Assembly: GCA_022822665.1 (NCBI GenBank)
Contig: JAJEAR010000064.1
Location: 1 to 64,000, forward strand
DNA from: Alphaproteobacteria bacterium
GTDB lineage: Bacteria; Pseudomonadota; Alphaproteobacteria; Thalassobaculales; Thalassobaculaceae
Reading direction: 5' to 3'
Length of the DNA: 64,000 nt
Shown: in pieces, positions 6,911 to 16,004 of the stretch
How the letters are laid out: each line of letters opens with the position of its first letter
Position numbering within the stretch: position 1 is the first letter of the stretch
Notes under the pieces: generated by a model
What the model was told of the DNA's origin: nothing
The model's input: the letters and a program-made list of their open reading frames with translations, nothing else
The model's database searches: none
Translations under genes and position numbers: made by a program

Positions 6911-9507
6911 GGACGCATCCTCCGCCCAAGCCTGTGACCCTGCTTCGGGGCGCTCAGTCGCTCGACGTCACCGGCCAGATCCCGGCGAACGGGTTTTGTG
7001 GCTGCCTGCGCAACAGGCACCTGCCGGAACCCGTTGGCCATCCGAATGTCCGGACCTGGCATGGAACTCCGTGCCCGGTCCCGTACCGCCTGGCACGCCA
7101 TCCGCCATGCGAACCGCGCTGCCGGAGTCGTGCCCGGACCGGGTCGGCAATTGATGAGCTCTTTCGCGAGCGCACGGATTTCGCGTCGGCCCACGTCAGA
7201 TCCCGCGCGCCGTACAAGGTTTGCACGCACGCGGATCAGGACCGCGGTGAGATGCCGGACCTCTGACACGCTCGGCCGCTTGCCGGGCTCGAGGTGGCGC
7301 AGGATCAGCGTGACGGCATCCTGCCATCCGGATCGGAGCCCGTTTTCGACAACGCGGATGGCAACGGCCCGCGCCGGTGGCGTCAGGTCGAGCCCGCCAG
7401 GACCAAACAGATCACGCAACCATTCGCCCTGACCGGGTCCAGCAGCGCCGGAGAAGGGTGATCGTGTCGGTACCAGATCAACCGGTTCTTTCTCCGCCAC
7501 CGGCTGGACCCTCGTGGCGAACGCGGAAACGATCCCGCTTCCGCCGTCGTCAGCAACCCGGCTTCCGTCTGCAGGCGGCTCCTGGTCCTGATCGTCGCGG
7601 AACAGTGTCCGGTGCAATCCGCGATGGCCGTCGCGACGCCCCTCGAGCATGTCGACCAGGTCGGGAAACAGCCGCGCCACGCGGTGGCGGAACCCAGGCC
7701 GGTCAGGACCGTCCGGCCCGGTCATGTCCGCCTGGTGCCCGTGCACGGGAGATCCCGGAACACGCCTTCGCGCCTGCGTGCGTCCAGCCGCCACGTCCTC
7801 CCGGTCGGCAGTGTGGAGCGCTTCCCGGCGCGCCCTCGAAACATCGTCGATGCGCAGGACCGGGATACCGGCTTCCGCAAGCCTCTGGAAGATCTGCCCG
7901 GCCCCCTTGGCGACACACTCCCGCGCCCCTGCCATCAGCATCAGGCGACCGACCTTCAGCGCATCCGCTGCCCGAACCAGTTCAAGCAGGCTCCCCGGCG
8001 CTACCCGGGTGGCACCGTCGAGAACGACAATGCAGCCCTCAAGGTCCTGAAGCGTCGTCCCGGAGCCTGCGGATCGCGCGAGGAACGCGTCAACCGATCG
8101 GACCGGGACGCCCGATTCAAGCGTTGCTGCCGCGACCGCCTCGCGCCCGGGAACCAGCCCGATCACCGGCCGACCGGGCACGAGGTGACGCAGGGTGCGC
8201 AGCAATCCCGCCTTCCCTTCCCACGAGCGGATCTGCAGTCCCAGTATACGCTCACGACCCAGCACCAGCGCCTGAAGGGCTCGCCCCTGGTCCGCCGTCA
8301 GACCTGATGCCTCGATCCAGGCTCCGACCCTGACCGCCGAGGCAAGCGGCCGGCTCGCCACCATGCCCGCACGGGCAAGTTCCAGCATCCGCGCGCCCGC
8401 CGCGTCCTCGCCGGACAGGATCCATGCGCGGGCACCGAAACCACGTGTTCGCTCCACGAGATGACCGTCACCTGCGAGACCCGCGATGACCGCCTCAACG
8501 CCATCCGGACTGAACCTTCCGGGCATGCGGCTCAGGACACCGGCGACCAGGTCCCGGTGCCGGAAAACCGGTTCCCGCGCCCCGAGTCCGGCCGCAACCG
8601 CGCGGACGACCGCAATGGCCGAAGCCTCGGTCCGGGCCCCGACCGCGGGTGATGGAGAGAAGGCGAGACCATGCTCCCACGCCCGGCGCTTCCAACTTGT
8701 CAGCAGGTCCGCGTGGATCGGCTCGTTCTTTGTCCGTCGGGTCGCGAGTGCGGCACGACGCATGGTCCCCGCATTTCGCGACCACCCCCTTTCACCGATC
8801 CACTCGAGGATTTCGGACCGGCGGGACGAAAACACCGTCCGGCTCTGCCGCGGCCAGCCCAGGATCTCGAAGGCAGCAAGCCCCCCGCGCTGCACCGGCA
8901 TGACGACATACCCATCGTGTTCGAGACGACGTGCGAGTTCGTTGCGGTACCACGCACCGATCAGCAGCGCGTGCCGGCGCAGGACCGGCAGCGCAAGGGA
9001 CGCACCGGACAGGATCCCCGGCACATGGTTGGCGACCACGGCGTGGGTATGCAGCTGTGGGTCAAGGTTGCGGTTCACGTGGTGCCGGAAGGTTGCGGCC
9101 ACCATGCCGGGTGCCGGCACAAGGCGGGTTCTGCGCGCTCCCTTCAGCCGGGCCGCGACAAACAGCAGTCGTTCCTCCACGCGGAACAGGGTTGCGCGGA
9201 CAGCCTTGTCATGGTTGCGCACGACACGCGGATCGTCACGGAGCAATGCAGAAAGTGACACCGTCTTGGGCGCGGAGAAGGTGATGTCGACCCCGGGCGG
9301 GCCGTCATTGGGATTGGCCGGATCCTGCAGGATGGCCGCGAACGGTTCCGGATCGACGTGCGATCCGAGATTCAGGGTTTCGCAACCGCGACCGTACCAG
9401 CGGCTCGCATGGTAGTGGACGGAGTCGTCGGCCCGGCACAGCCCGTCGCGCGCATAGTACGCGACGCTCGAACTGGCCGAACCCAGGGTCGTGACAGTCG
9501 CAACCAC
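6907..9507 (-). CDS. MobF/TrwC-type conjugative relaxase with degenerate helicase domain
   Basis: An 866-residue HUH relaxase that would nick and covalently hold the transfer origin strand. Seen: GSASSSVAYYARDG with Tyr17/Tyr18; the DITFSAPKTVSL motif at 74-85; and the three metal-binding histidines His142, His153 and His155 in the TraI-like spacing (FRHH...QLHTHAVVAN). The second half should be a RecD-like 5'-3' helicase. The Q-like LTADQGRAL (about 403) is present, but the Walker A region reads SWEGKAGLL instead of GxAGTGKT, and the Walker B box reads VVLDGATRV without the acidic pair. The motor is therefore probably dead. No coupling protein gene is in the window. Confidence 0.85.
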   Translation of the reverse strand: MVATVTTLGSASSSVAYYARDGLCRADDSVHYHASRWYGRGCETLNLGSHVDPEPFAAILQDPANPNDGPPGVDITFSAPKTVSLSALLRDDPRVVRNHDKAVRATLFRVEERLLFVAARLKGARRTRLVPAPGMVAATFRHHVNRNLDPQLHTHAVVANHVPGILSGASLALPVLRRHALLIGAWYRNELARRLEHDGYVVMPVQRGGLAAFEILGWPRQSRTVFSSRRSEILEWIGERGWSRNAGTMRRAALATRRTKNEPIHADLLTSWKRRAWEHGLAFSPSPAVGARTEASAIAVVRAVAAGLGAREPVFRHRDLVAGVLSRMPGRFSPDGVEAVIAGLAGDGHLVERTRGFGARAWILSGEDAAGARMLELARAGMVASRPLASAVRVGAWIEASGLTADQGRALQALVLGRERILGLQIRSWEGKAGLLRTLRHLVPGRPVIGLVPGREAVAAATLESGVPVRSVDAFLARSAGSGTTLQDLEGCIVVLDGATRVAPGSLLELVRAADALKVGRLMLMAGARECVAKGAGQIFQRLAEAGIPVLRIDDVSRARREALHTADREDVAAGRTQARRRVPGSPVHGHQADMTGPDGPDRPGFRHRVARLFPDLVDMLEGRRDGHRGLHRTLFRDDQDQEPPADGSRVADDGGSGIVSAFATRVQPVAEKEPVDLVPTRSPFSGAAGPGQGEWLRDLFGPGGLDLTPPARAVAIRVVENGLRSGWQDAVTLILRHLEPGKRPSVSEVRHLTAVLIRVRANLVRRAGSDVGRREIRALAKELINCRPGPGTTPAARFAWRMACQAVRDRARSSMPGPDIRMANGFRQVPVAQAATKPVRRDLAGDVERLSAPKQGHRLGRRMRP

Positions 9508-9579
9508 GGGACTTTACCGGGATGGGGAAAGGGATCTGGTCCAGGTTCGAAAATGCTTGCAACGTCCAAGAATATGCCC

Positions 9580-9594
9580 CGGCGCCACGCGCCG
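9580..9594. other. Hairpin upstream of the relaxase, candidate transfer-origin element
   Basis: CGGCGC (9580-9585) and GCGCCG (9589-9594) are complementary around a CAC loop, about 73 bp before the relaxase start, on an otherwise gene-free stretch (9508-10173). MobF transfer origins usually lie beside the relaxase gene and contain inverted repeats. No nick-site sequence is recognised, so this is only a candidate. I see no supportable gene elsewhere in 9508-10173. Confidence 0.25.
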
Positions 9595-10173
9595 CACCTG
9601 CAACAATGAGCGACCCTACACCACGCCGTGCCGGGTGGCCATCACCCGGTCTATCGGCAATCGACACGAGGCGCTACCGCACCCGACCCGTCCCGCAGCG
9701 CTGCCGGCAGGCCGGAGCGATCCGTGTCCTCTTCCATCAGCTTCACGGTACATGCAGGCACGGACCCCGGAGAGCCTTGTTTCTGAATTGCGCAGACCGC
9801 TCGCGCATACCGGACACCCCGGTAGACCCCGACCTGAACGACGGCGCCGGGTGCAACGGGGCTCGCACCTGGTCACGACGCTCGTCTCACAGTTCGCGGC
9901 CGGGAACCGCCGGCTCCTGCAACACGGTCAAATCGAGATGGGCAACGGGAACCTGCTGCCGGTGGACTGGTTCAACTGGCCCGGCGCCGATCGGGGAGAG
10001 CCAAGGCGCCAGGCAGGAATCTTCGCCCATCTGCCGGAACTCCCATTTCTCCGACGAGATCGAAGCGATCGCCAGCGGCTTGTGCCGTCGCATGATCACG
10101 GCGGCACCCTCGGGCGACTCAGCACGACTATCACCTGGAAGATCGAGGTGGACCGCAGCTGCGCGCTTTCCGG

Positions 10174-10416
10174 TCAGTTTCCGGGCGCACCCTCCGGCTC
10201 CCGCAGGTTCGGGCGGAGAATGTACTCGCAAATAACGGAGAGTTGGCCCCTGATTTCAGCCTGGCCCGCTTCCAGGGCCCGCATGCGTTCGTCCATGCCG
10301 TCAAAACGCTTCTCGATCCGTCCTCCCAGCCCACGGATATCCGCCCGCAGCCACAGGAACAGCCCGATGATGATGACAGGGGTCAACCAGACAGAGATGT
10401 CGCCGATGGTTTCCAT
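10174..10416 (-). CDS. Single-span membrane protein with coiled coil (paralogue A)
   Basis: An 80-residue protein. Residues ~8-24 (SVWLTPVIIIGLFLWLR) form one membrane helix. The next ~35 residues are a charged heptad-rich helix (GGRIEKRFDGMDERMRALE). The tail ICEYILRPNLREPEGAP is shared with the protein encoded at 49746-50042, which is clearly a paralogue. The small size and layout resemble phage/plasmid-associated coiled-coil membrane proteins, but no role can be assigned. It lies alone between the relaxase upstream region and Fic. Confidence 0.6.
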   Translation of the reverse strand: METIGDISVWLTPVIIIGLFLWLRADIRGLGGRIEKRFDGMDERMRALEAGQAEIRGQLSVICEYILRPNLREPEGAPGN

Positions 10417-10792
10417 GCCTGACGACTAGCACGTCCGGGCGACGTTCGCGACCATCGGCGTTGAACCCTGATCGGCGAGCTACCGGTCGGTGCGGCTTGA
10501 TATGGCCAATGCCGGGCCGCATTTCATGACCGGCAGGCTTCAGGAGCGGCCTGGCGTTGCTGATCAGTGTCGCGCGGCGCCGAACAGCACTCCGCGAAGC
10601 GGTTCGGCAGTACCCGATCGGGGCCCCGATGGGCGCGCCGACCGGGTGAGGACACACCTGTCCCGCAGCTCCGTCGAACAGCGCGCGGACTGTCTGTACA
10701 GTGAGCGGTCAGGCCGGTGGTGGAATGGCGGCGAGCCGTGCGTGGGCCTCGAGGATCAGAGGTGTGTGGACCCGCACCCGGATCCGGCCCGC

Positions 10793-11530
10793 ATGCGTGG
10801 AGATCTGAGCGAGTGGCTGCCGGAGGATACGGAGGCATACGTGTCCTTCGTTGACGAAATCTACCGGAACGATGCCTATCACTCGCTGTCAATCGAGGGC
10901 TACCGCGTCACGCCGGAGCTGATCGACCGGGTGTGCGCGGGCGACTGGAACCCGGACAATCAAGAAGCCGACCGGCAAAGCCGCGATGCGCTGGCCGCGC
11001 GTGGTTACTGGCAGGCGTTCCGGCTCGTCCGGGCAGCAGTCAGGGAGATCCTTGAAGGTAATCAAGCCGGTGCTCTGGTCCGTATGGCTCACCGCGACTG
11101 GTATCGCGAGCTGTTTCAGTCTTGTGTCGCCGCCGGCCTGGTCGAGACTTCCACCCTGGCGGGCTATCGCAACGATGCCGTGTTTCTGAGGGGCTCGCGG
11201 CATGTGCCGCCGCGCCGGGAGGCGGTGCGCGACGCCATGCCGGCCCTGTTCGATCTGCTGGAATCCGAAACCGAACCGTCCGTTCGCGCCGTACTCGGGC
11301 ACTGGCTGTTCGGCTACGTCCATCCTTACCCGGACGGCAACGGGCGCATCGCTCGCTTTGTCATGAACGTGATGCTGGCATCCGGCGGCTATCCGTGGAC
11401 GGTCATCCGCATCGAGGATCGCGATGTCTACCTGGCGGCGCTTGAACGCGCCAGTATCGACCGGGATATCGGGCCGTTCGCGCAGTTTGTGGCGGACCGG
11501 GTTGCACGGTCGTCGGAACGTGCAGCGTGA
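10793..11530 (+). CDS. Fic-domain AMP-transferase-like protein, N-terminally shortened
   Basis: A 245-residue Fic protein. The catalytic motif is HPYPDGNGRIAR (His177), with Tyr in place of the usual Phe of HPFxDGNGR. The N-terminal inhibitory helix motif (S/T)xxxE(G/N) is visible as SLSIEGYRVT (Ser31, Glu35, Gly36), so the enzyme would be auto-inhibited. The frame is open upstream to 10490, but that region lacks family-like sequence. Relatives beginning 'AYxxFVDEIYxxDAYHSLSIEG' usually have a further ~150-200 N-terminal residues, so the gene seems 5'-truncated. Targets unknown; the adenylyl transfer activity is family knowledge. Confidence 0.75.
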   Translation: MRGDLSEWLPEDTEAYVSFVDEIYRNDAYHSLSIEGYRVTPELIDRVCAGDWNPDNQEADRQSRDALAARGYWQAFRLVRAAVREILEGNQAGALVRMAHRDWYRELFQSCVAAGLVETSTLAGYRNDAVFLRGSRHVPPRREAVRDAMPALFDLLESETEPSVRAVLGHWLFGYVHPYPDGNGRIARFVMNVMLASGGYPWTVIRIEDRDVYLAALERASIDRDIGPFAQFVADRVARSSERAA

Positions 11531-11932
11531 ATGCACACGTGGGTCGACCGGCCGGCAGAGGGTGCACGGCGCCGGAATGCCGAACTGCAGCTGGAACAAC
11601 AGGGACTGGCGGCCTGCAAGTCCGGCAGTTGTCCCGGTCCGCCATCAGTCGCCGGTCACACGGTGACCGCGTCCGAGGGACTGCACTTCGCAAGCGGAAA
11701 CCGGTTACCGGGCAGCATGGCTCCGGGCGGCAGTGAGCCTCACACGACCACACTCACAGAAGCGGCCGACCGATGCGAACCCGCGCATCGAAATCAACCG
11801 CACGGCGCCATGCCGGGGAAAGACCGGGCCACCGGAGCGATACCCGGGCGAACACCCTGTTGAACTGCGGCAAGAAGCCGACAGCTGCCAGCACGTACAC
11901 GACCCGCCTCCCGTGCGGATGGCGGACTGCAC
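11531..11932. other. Gene-free stretch between convergent Fic and sulfotransferase genes
   Basis: About 400 bp between two convergent stops. Several small overlapping frames are present on both strands without recognisable motifs. I see no T-tract hairpin and no repeat. Confidence 0.4.
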
Positions 11933-13423
11933 CTACACCGGGGCCGGGCCCTTTTCGCAGGGCTCCTGTTCATCCGGTTCCGGTCCGGAACGCACCGTTA
12001 CCGACCTGCCCCGGATGCCGAGCATGACCGTGCGCCGGGCCTCGTCGAGCGGCAGACCGAACACCGAGGTGCACCCTGCTTCCCAGAGCGCGCCGGACAG
12101 CACTGTCGGATCGATCCTGTCTGCCGCACCGGTGTCGCCGGAACCTGCGGCACTTTCGACGACCACGACCCGCCTCGCGCTGACATGCGCCCGGCGCATC
12201 AGCCCTGCAAACTCGGCGGCACCCATCCGGTCCGCCAGACCAAGGCAGAGCACCACGTCAAACTCCCCGAGCGCCTCGAGATCGAGCGCGAGCACGTCAG
12301 CCTCGAGGCAGGTCATCCGGTCCGGAGCTATGTCCCGGCAGGCACGTGACAGCCGGCCGACCACCTCGGGGGCACGATCCACCGCCACGACCGTTGCGCC
12401 CTGCAATCCGAATTCCACCGCGAGGCCGCTCGCTCCGGCGGCGAGATCGAGGACCCGCAGGCTGCGCGCCGGCGTCCGGCAGGCATCGAGCACCGCCTGG
12501 AGGATCGGCAAGTCCCCGTCCAGCCCGGATCCCGGCACAGTGGAGGGCCGGTACTCGCGATCCGGACCGGGTTCCGTGTCCGGCGGCCGGCAGATATCCA
12601 GCCAGTGGTCCAGGTCGCGGCCAAGATAGTCCGAGAGCGAGGCGATCCTGTCACGGTAGAGCTCGTGCATGACCGGTCCCAGTGACGACCGCATCGGCGT
12701 GCCGTAGCCCTCGTGAACCGGCGCACTCAGTTCCTGGTCGGCAAGGCCATCGAACGGCCCGGGATCGATTCCTATGTGAGCCGCAACCCGGCCCAGAACC
12801 ACCCGTGGCTCGGTCTTGAGCGCCTCGAAGGTTTCCACCAGCACGCTTTCAGCCGGAAACACCGACCTCCACGTGCGCAGGGTTCGTTCGTGATCGCCGC
12901 GCAGGATCGAACCTTGGGACTGCACGACATCGATGAACCACTGGTCCGACGCCTCGTCACTGGTCATGTCCGAGATCTTCAGGTTGTGCAGCGCCCCGGA
13001 CCAGGCCCGCTCCACCGGATTCCGCATCAGGTAGATCACCCGGGCATCCGGGAAGTTCCGGTACACGTCCTCCACCCTGCGCGTGTCGAGCGTGGCGTAT
13101 GCAGGCGTGATGTCGCCCGCAATGGTACCGGCCCGCGCTCCGTGGAACAGGCCGCGGTACCACTCGATGCCACGCCCGTAGTGCCAGTCCCAGTAGTGGA
13201 TTTCCTTGCCGCCGGGGAAGCTGACACCGGGATGCCGCTCCAGATGGCTGAAGAGCCAGGTTGTCCCGCTCTTCTGACCCCCGATTCCGATGAAGCCAGG
13301 CCCCCGGGCACCTGGAACGGCAGGAATCACCGGGTCCCGGGGCGACCTGCCCGCAAGTTTCCGCAGACCGCGCAACATCCAGCTGCTCTCCCCAGGCTGT
13401 CGATTGCTCAGGCCGCCGGTCAC
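11933..13423 (-). CDS. Sulfotransferase fused to a SAM-dependent methyltransferase-like domain
   Basis: A 496-residue fusion. The N-terminal half carries the PAPS 5'-phosphosulfate loop (IGGQKSGTTWLFSHLERHP) and the 3'-phosphate box (RVIYLMRNPVERAWSGA), as in polysaccharide or lipid sulfotransferases. After about residue 335 a class I methyltransferase core follows (RVLDLAAGASGLAVEFG, VVAVDRAPEVV, FDVVLCLGLADRMG). The GTG at 13423 overlaps the wzt stop (GTGA) and was chosen for coupling; an ATG lies at 13378. It probably sulfates, and perhaps methylates, a glycan exported by the adjacent ABC pair. Acceptor unknown. Confidence 0.75.
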   Translation of the reverse strand: MTGGLSNRQPGESSWMLRGLRKLAGRSPRDPVIPAVPGARGPGFIGIGGQKSGTTWLFSHLERHPGVSFPGGKEIHYWDWHYGRGIEWYRGLFHGARAGTIAGDITPAYATLDTRRVEDVYRNFPDARVIYLMRNPVERAWSGALHNLKISDMTSDEASDQWFIDVVQSQGSILRGDHERTLRTWRSVFPAESVLVETFEALKTEPRVVLGRVAAHIGIDPGPFDGLADQELSAPVHEGYGTPMRSSLGPVMHELYRDRIASLSDYLGRDLDHWLDICRPPDTEPGPDREYRPSTVPGSGLDGDLPILQAVLDACRTPARSLRVLDLAAGASGLAVEFGLQGATVVAVDRAPEVVGRLSRACRDIAPDRMTCLEADVLALDLEALGEFDVVLCLGLADRMGAAEFAGLMRRAHVSARRVVVVESAAGSGDTGAADRIDPTVLSGALWEAGCTSVFGLPLDEARRTVMLGIRGRSVTVRSGPEPDEQEPCEKGPAPV

Positions 13424-14781
13424 GAGCTCCCGACCCGGTCTCCGGTTTCCTCGATCCCGCGCACCCGTGGGGTCAGGCACAGATCGACGATCCCGGTCAT
13501 GTGCAATCCAGGTTCGGGCAGCACCTGGAACATCAGCCCGTCGATGATCCGGTGCAGGAATCGGCGTTCGCCGTACACCACTCCGGAACACCCGGCATTG
13601 ACGAAGTAGGTGCCGGCCAGCAGGTTGCAATCGAATTCCCATACCACCTCGGTCACCCTGCCCGGAACCCCGGTCCGTTCCACATCGACCAGATGAGCTG
13701 TCGAGGCGCTCGCAATCTCCACGCCGGTGAGCGTCTTGATCAGTGTTCCCGCCCCGACATCCTCGCAACGGTCGGTAAAGGAGATGAGGTACCGGATCCG
13801 GTATCGACGGCCGCGTCGCAGGAGGTTGACCGGCCTGTCGGTCTCGTCCGTCAATGCAAGCTTGAAGATCTCGGCACCGTCCGGCAGGTAGTCGACCCGG
13901 CTCTCGGGCACCATGTCGGGGTCGTAGTCGGGCACACGCTGATGCGCCTCCTCCTCGGGCGTCACACCGCGCTTCGGCGGAATCGGTCCGTCGCGACGGA
14001 GTGCGTCACGGACCTCGTCAGCGAGTTCCGCAGGCGCATAGATGTAGCTGTGGTAGGCGGTAACGACCGACTTGGCATCGCCCTCGCAGATCTTCTCTCC
14101 CCGGTCGAGCATGACGGCCCGGTCGCAGACCTCGATGATCTGGCGACCGGAATGCGAGACCAGCAGGACCGTGGCCCCGGCCGCCTGCATCCGTTCCATG
14201 CGCGAAATGCACTTGCGCTGGAACGCCTCGTCACCGACCACAAGGGCTTCGTCGATGATCAGGATCTCGGGCTCGGTTACCGTGGCGGCCGCAAAGGCCA
14301 GCCGGACCATCATCCCCGACGAGTAGGTCTTGACGGGCTGGTCGATGTAACTGCCGATCGCCGCGAAATCGGCGATCTTCTCGAACAGTTCATCGACCGA
14401 GGACCGGGGCAGGTCGCGGATGGCACCGTTGATGTAGACATTCTCCCGACCGGTGAACTGGGGGTCGAAGCCGCTGCCGAGTTCCAGCAGGGCGGAAACC
14501 TGCCCGTTGACCTGCATCGATCCGGTCGTCGGTCTCGTGGTCCCGACAATGATCTGCAGCAGCGTTGACTTGCCGGATCCGTTCCGGCCCATGATCCCCA
14601 CCGCCTCGCCGCGCATCACGTCGAGGTCGATGCCCTGCACCGCCCAGGTGGAGAACGCCGCCCGGCTGCGCCCGTCAAGCTTCTCGAGCAGCCTGTGCCC
14701 CGGGCTCACAAAGCTGTCATAGCGCTTGCCGATTCCGCGCAGACTGATAACGGGCGATGTCTGGGTGGTCATTTCGGTCAC
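13420..14781 (-). CDS. wzt: Wzt-type ATP-binding protein of a polysaccharide ABC exporter
   Basis: A 453-residue cytoplasmic ATPase that would power export of a lipid-linked polysaccharide with the adjacent permease. Walker A GRNGSGKST, signature TYSSGMMVRLAF, Walker B ILIIDEALVVGD and switch histidine LLVSHS are all intact. After ~250 residues the NBD is followed by a C-terminal beta-rich domain of about 180 residues (LTDETDRPVNLLRRGRRYRIRY, GTYFVNAGC), as in Wzt proteins that recognise the terminal modification of their own glycan. The start overlaps the wzm stop by ATGA. The linked methyltransferase/sulfotransferase could supply that terminal cap. Confidence 0.88.
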   Translation of the reverse strand: MTEMTTQTSPVISLRGIGKRYDSFVSPGHRLLEKLDGRSRAAFSTWAVQGIDLDVMRGEAVGIMGRNGSGKSTLLQIIVGTTRPTTGSMQVNGQVSALLELGSGFDPQFTGRENVYINGAIRDLPRSSVDELFEKIADFAAIGSYIDQPVKTYSSGMMVRLAFAAATVTEPEILIIDEALVVGDEAFQRKCISRMERMQAAGATVLLVSHSGRQIIEVCDRAVMLDRGEKICEGDAKSVVTAYHSYIYAPAELADEVRDALRRDGPIPPKRGVTPEEEAHQRVPDYDPDMVPESRVDYLPDGAEIFKLALTDETDRPVNLLRRGRRYRIRYLISFTDRCEDVGAGTLIKTLTGVEIASASTAHLVDVERTGVPGRVTEVVWEFDCNLLAGTYFVNAGCSGVVYGERRFLHRIIDGLMFQVLPEPGLHMTGIVDLCLTPRVRGIEETGDRVGSS

Positions 14782-15599
14782 AGCAGGTCACCGAATTCGT
14801 GCCGGCTCTTGCGAAACACCGTCCAACCGGCCCAGGCCACGATGAGCGCCACCACGATGTACAGCCCCACGAGTTCGAGGTCCGGCATCCTTCCCCAGAA
14901 GATCAGGTCGCGCTGCGCCTCGACAATGACCGTCAGCGGATTGAGATAGAGGACCGCCCGCCATTTCTCGGGCAAGGCCGAGAGAGGATACAGGATCGGG
15001 CTCAGGAACAGCATGGCCGTGGTGATCACGGTCGTGGTGTGGGTTATGTCGCGGAAATAGAGCCCCAGAGCCGCCAGCCCCCAGGCAACTCCGATCATCA
15101 GCAGGATCACCGGCAGGAAGAAGACCGGAGCCAGCAGCACGGTCCAGTGGATGGCAAAGCCGGTCAGCACCAGGAACGCGAGCAGGATCAGGAACCCAAT
15201 TCCGAGATGAAACAACGCGACGCACACCCGGACCAGCGGCAGGATCTCGAGCGGGAACACGACCTTCTGGACGAAGTTCGGAGAATTGGTGATCACCCTG
15301 GGGGTGGTATTCACCACCTCGGACACGAACCCGTGCACGATCAGCCCGGAGAACAGGATCGGCGCGAATCCGAGTCCTTCGGCATCATGGGTGATCGGCC
15401 ATCGCACCTGCATGACCGTCGAGAACACGAAGCCGTAGACCATCAACAGGATGATCGGCGAGATCACGATCCACAACATGCCCATGATCGAGCCGCGGTA
15501 CATGCCGACAATCTCCCGCCAGACCAGCTGGAAGAGGAGATCGTGGTGTCGGAATACCATGCGAGCCACGTCAACCATGTGCTTCCATCGATCTCCCAA
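14778..15599 (-). CDS. wzm: Wzm-type permease of a polysaccharide ABC exporter
   Basis: A 273-residue ABC-2 permease with about six hydrophobic spans. It has the family N-terminal amphipathic stretch (HDLLFQLVWREIVGMYRGSIMG) and the first span GMLWIVISPIILLMVYGFVF. It overlaps wzt by four bases, so both are translated together. It would form the inner-membrane channel for an O-antigen- or capsule-like glycan. It lies downstream of the large glycosyltransferase genes on the same strand after a 405-bp gap. Confidence 0.9.
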   Translation of the reverse strand: MGDRWKHMVDVARMVFRHHDLLFQLVWREIVGMYRGSIMGMLWIVISPIILLMVYGFVFSTVMQVRWPITHDAEGLGFAPILFSGLIVHGFVSEVVNTTPRVITNSPNFVQKVVFPLEILPLVRVCVALFHLGIGFLILLAFLVLTGFAIHWTVLLAPVFFLPVILLMIGVAWGLAALGLYFRDITHTTTVITTAMLFLSPILYPLSALPEKWRAVLYLNPLTVIVEAQRDLIFWGRMPDLELVGLYIVVALIVAWAGWTVFRKSRHEFGDLL

Positions 15600-16004
15600 T
15601 CATCGGGCCCCGGGCTCGGCCCTGCACTTCCACTATACCTTTTGAACTGCCGCGTCACCCGGAGTGCGCAGCCGGTGCGGCATCTGGAACACGGTCTGGT
15701 CCGGTGACCTGTACGGCCACGGAACCTGTGCGAGGCAAGGAACAATGACCGTGGGCTCGACGGCTTTGCCGGACACCGATTGTGATGCATCCGCGATTAC
15801 CCGCATCCACACCGTCCGGGATACTGGACACCACGAACGGCCAGTCGGTGGGCCCGCAATTCAGTGCGTGTGCGCACAACGTTCGTGGAGAGCCAAAGGC
15901 ACCGGACCGACGCCACGCGACGGATCAAACGGGGACGCCGGACGCTGGTCGAGGCCGACACGGCCGCTCGAATGACCGTTGCGGGCAATCACCTGAACGT
16001 CGGT
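15600..16004. other. Gap upstream of wzm
   Basis: About 405 bp between the glycosyltransferase stop and the wzm start. On the minus strand a TATAGT hexamer (near 15634-15639) lies about 40 bp before the wzm start and could be a -10 element, with only a poor -35 partner (GGTGAC). No gene is supported here. Confidence 0.35.

Noticed and set aside
9491-10429. 312-residue plus-strand frame upstream of the relaxase
   Set aside because: Overlaps the coiled-coil membrane protein on the opposite strand and has no motif or ribosome site.
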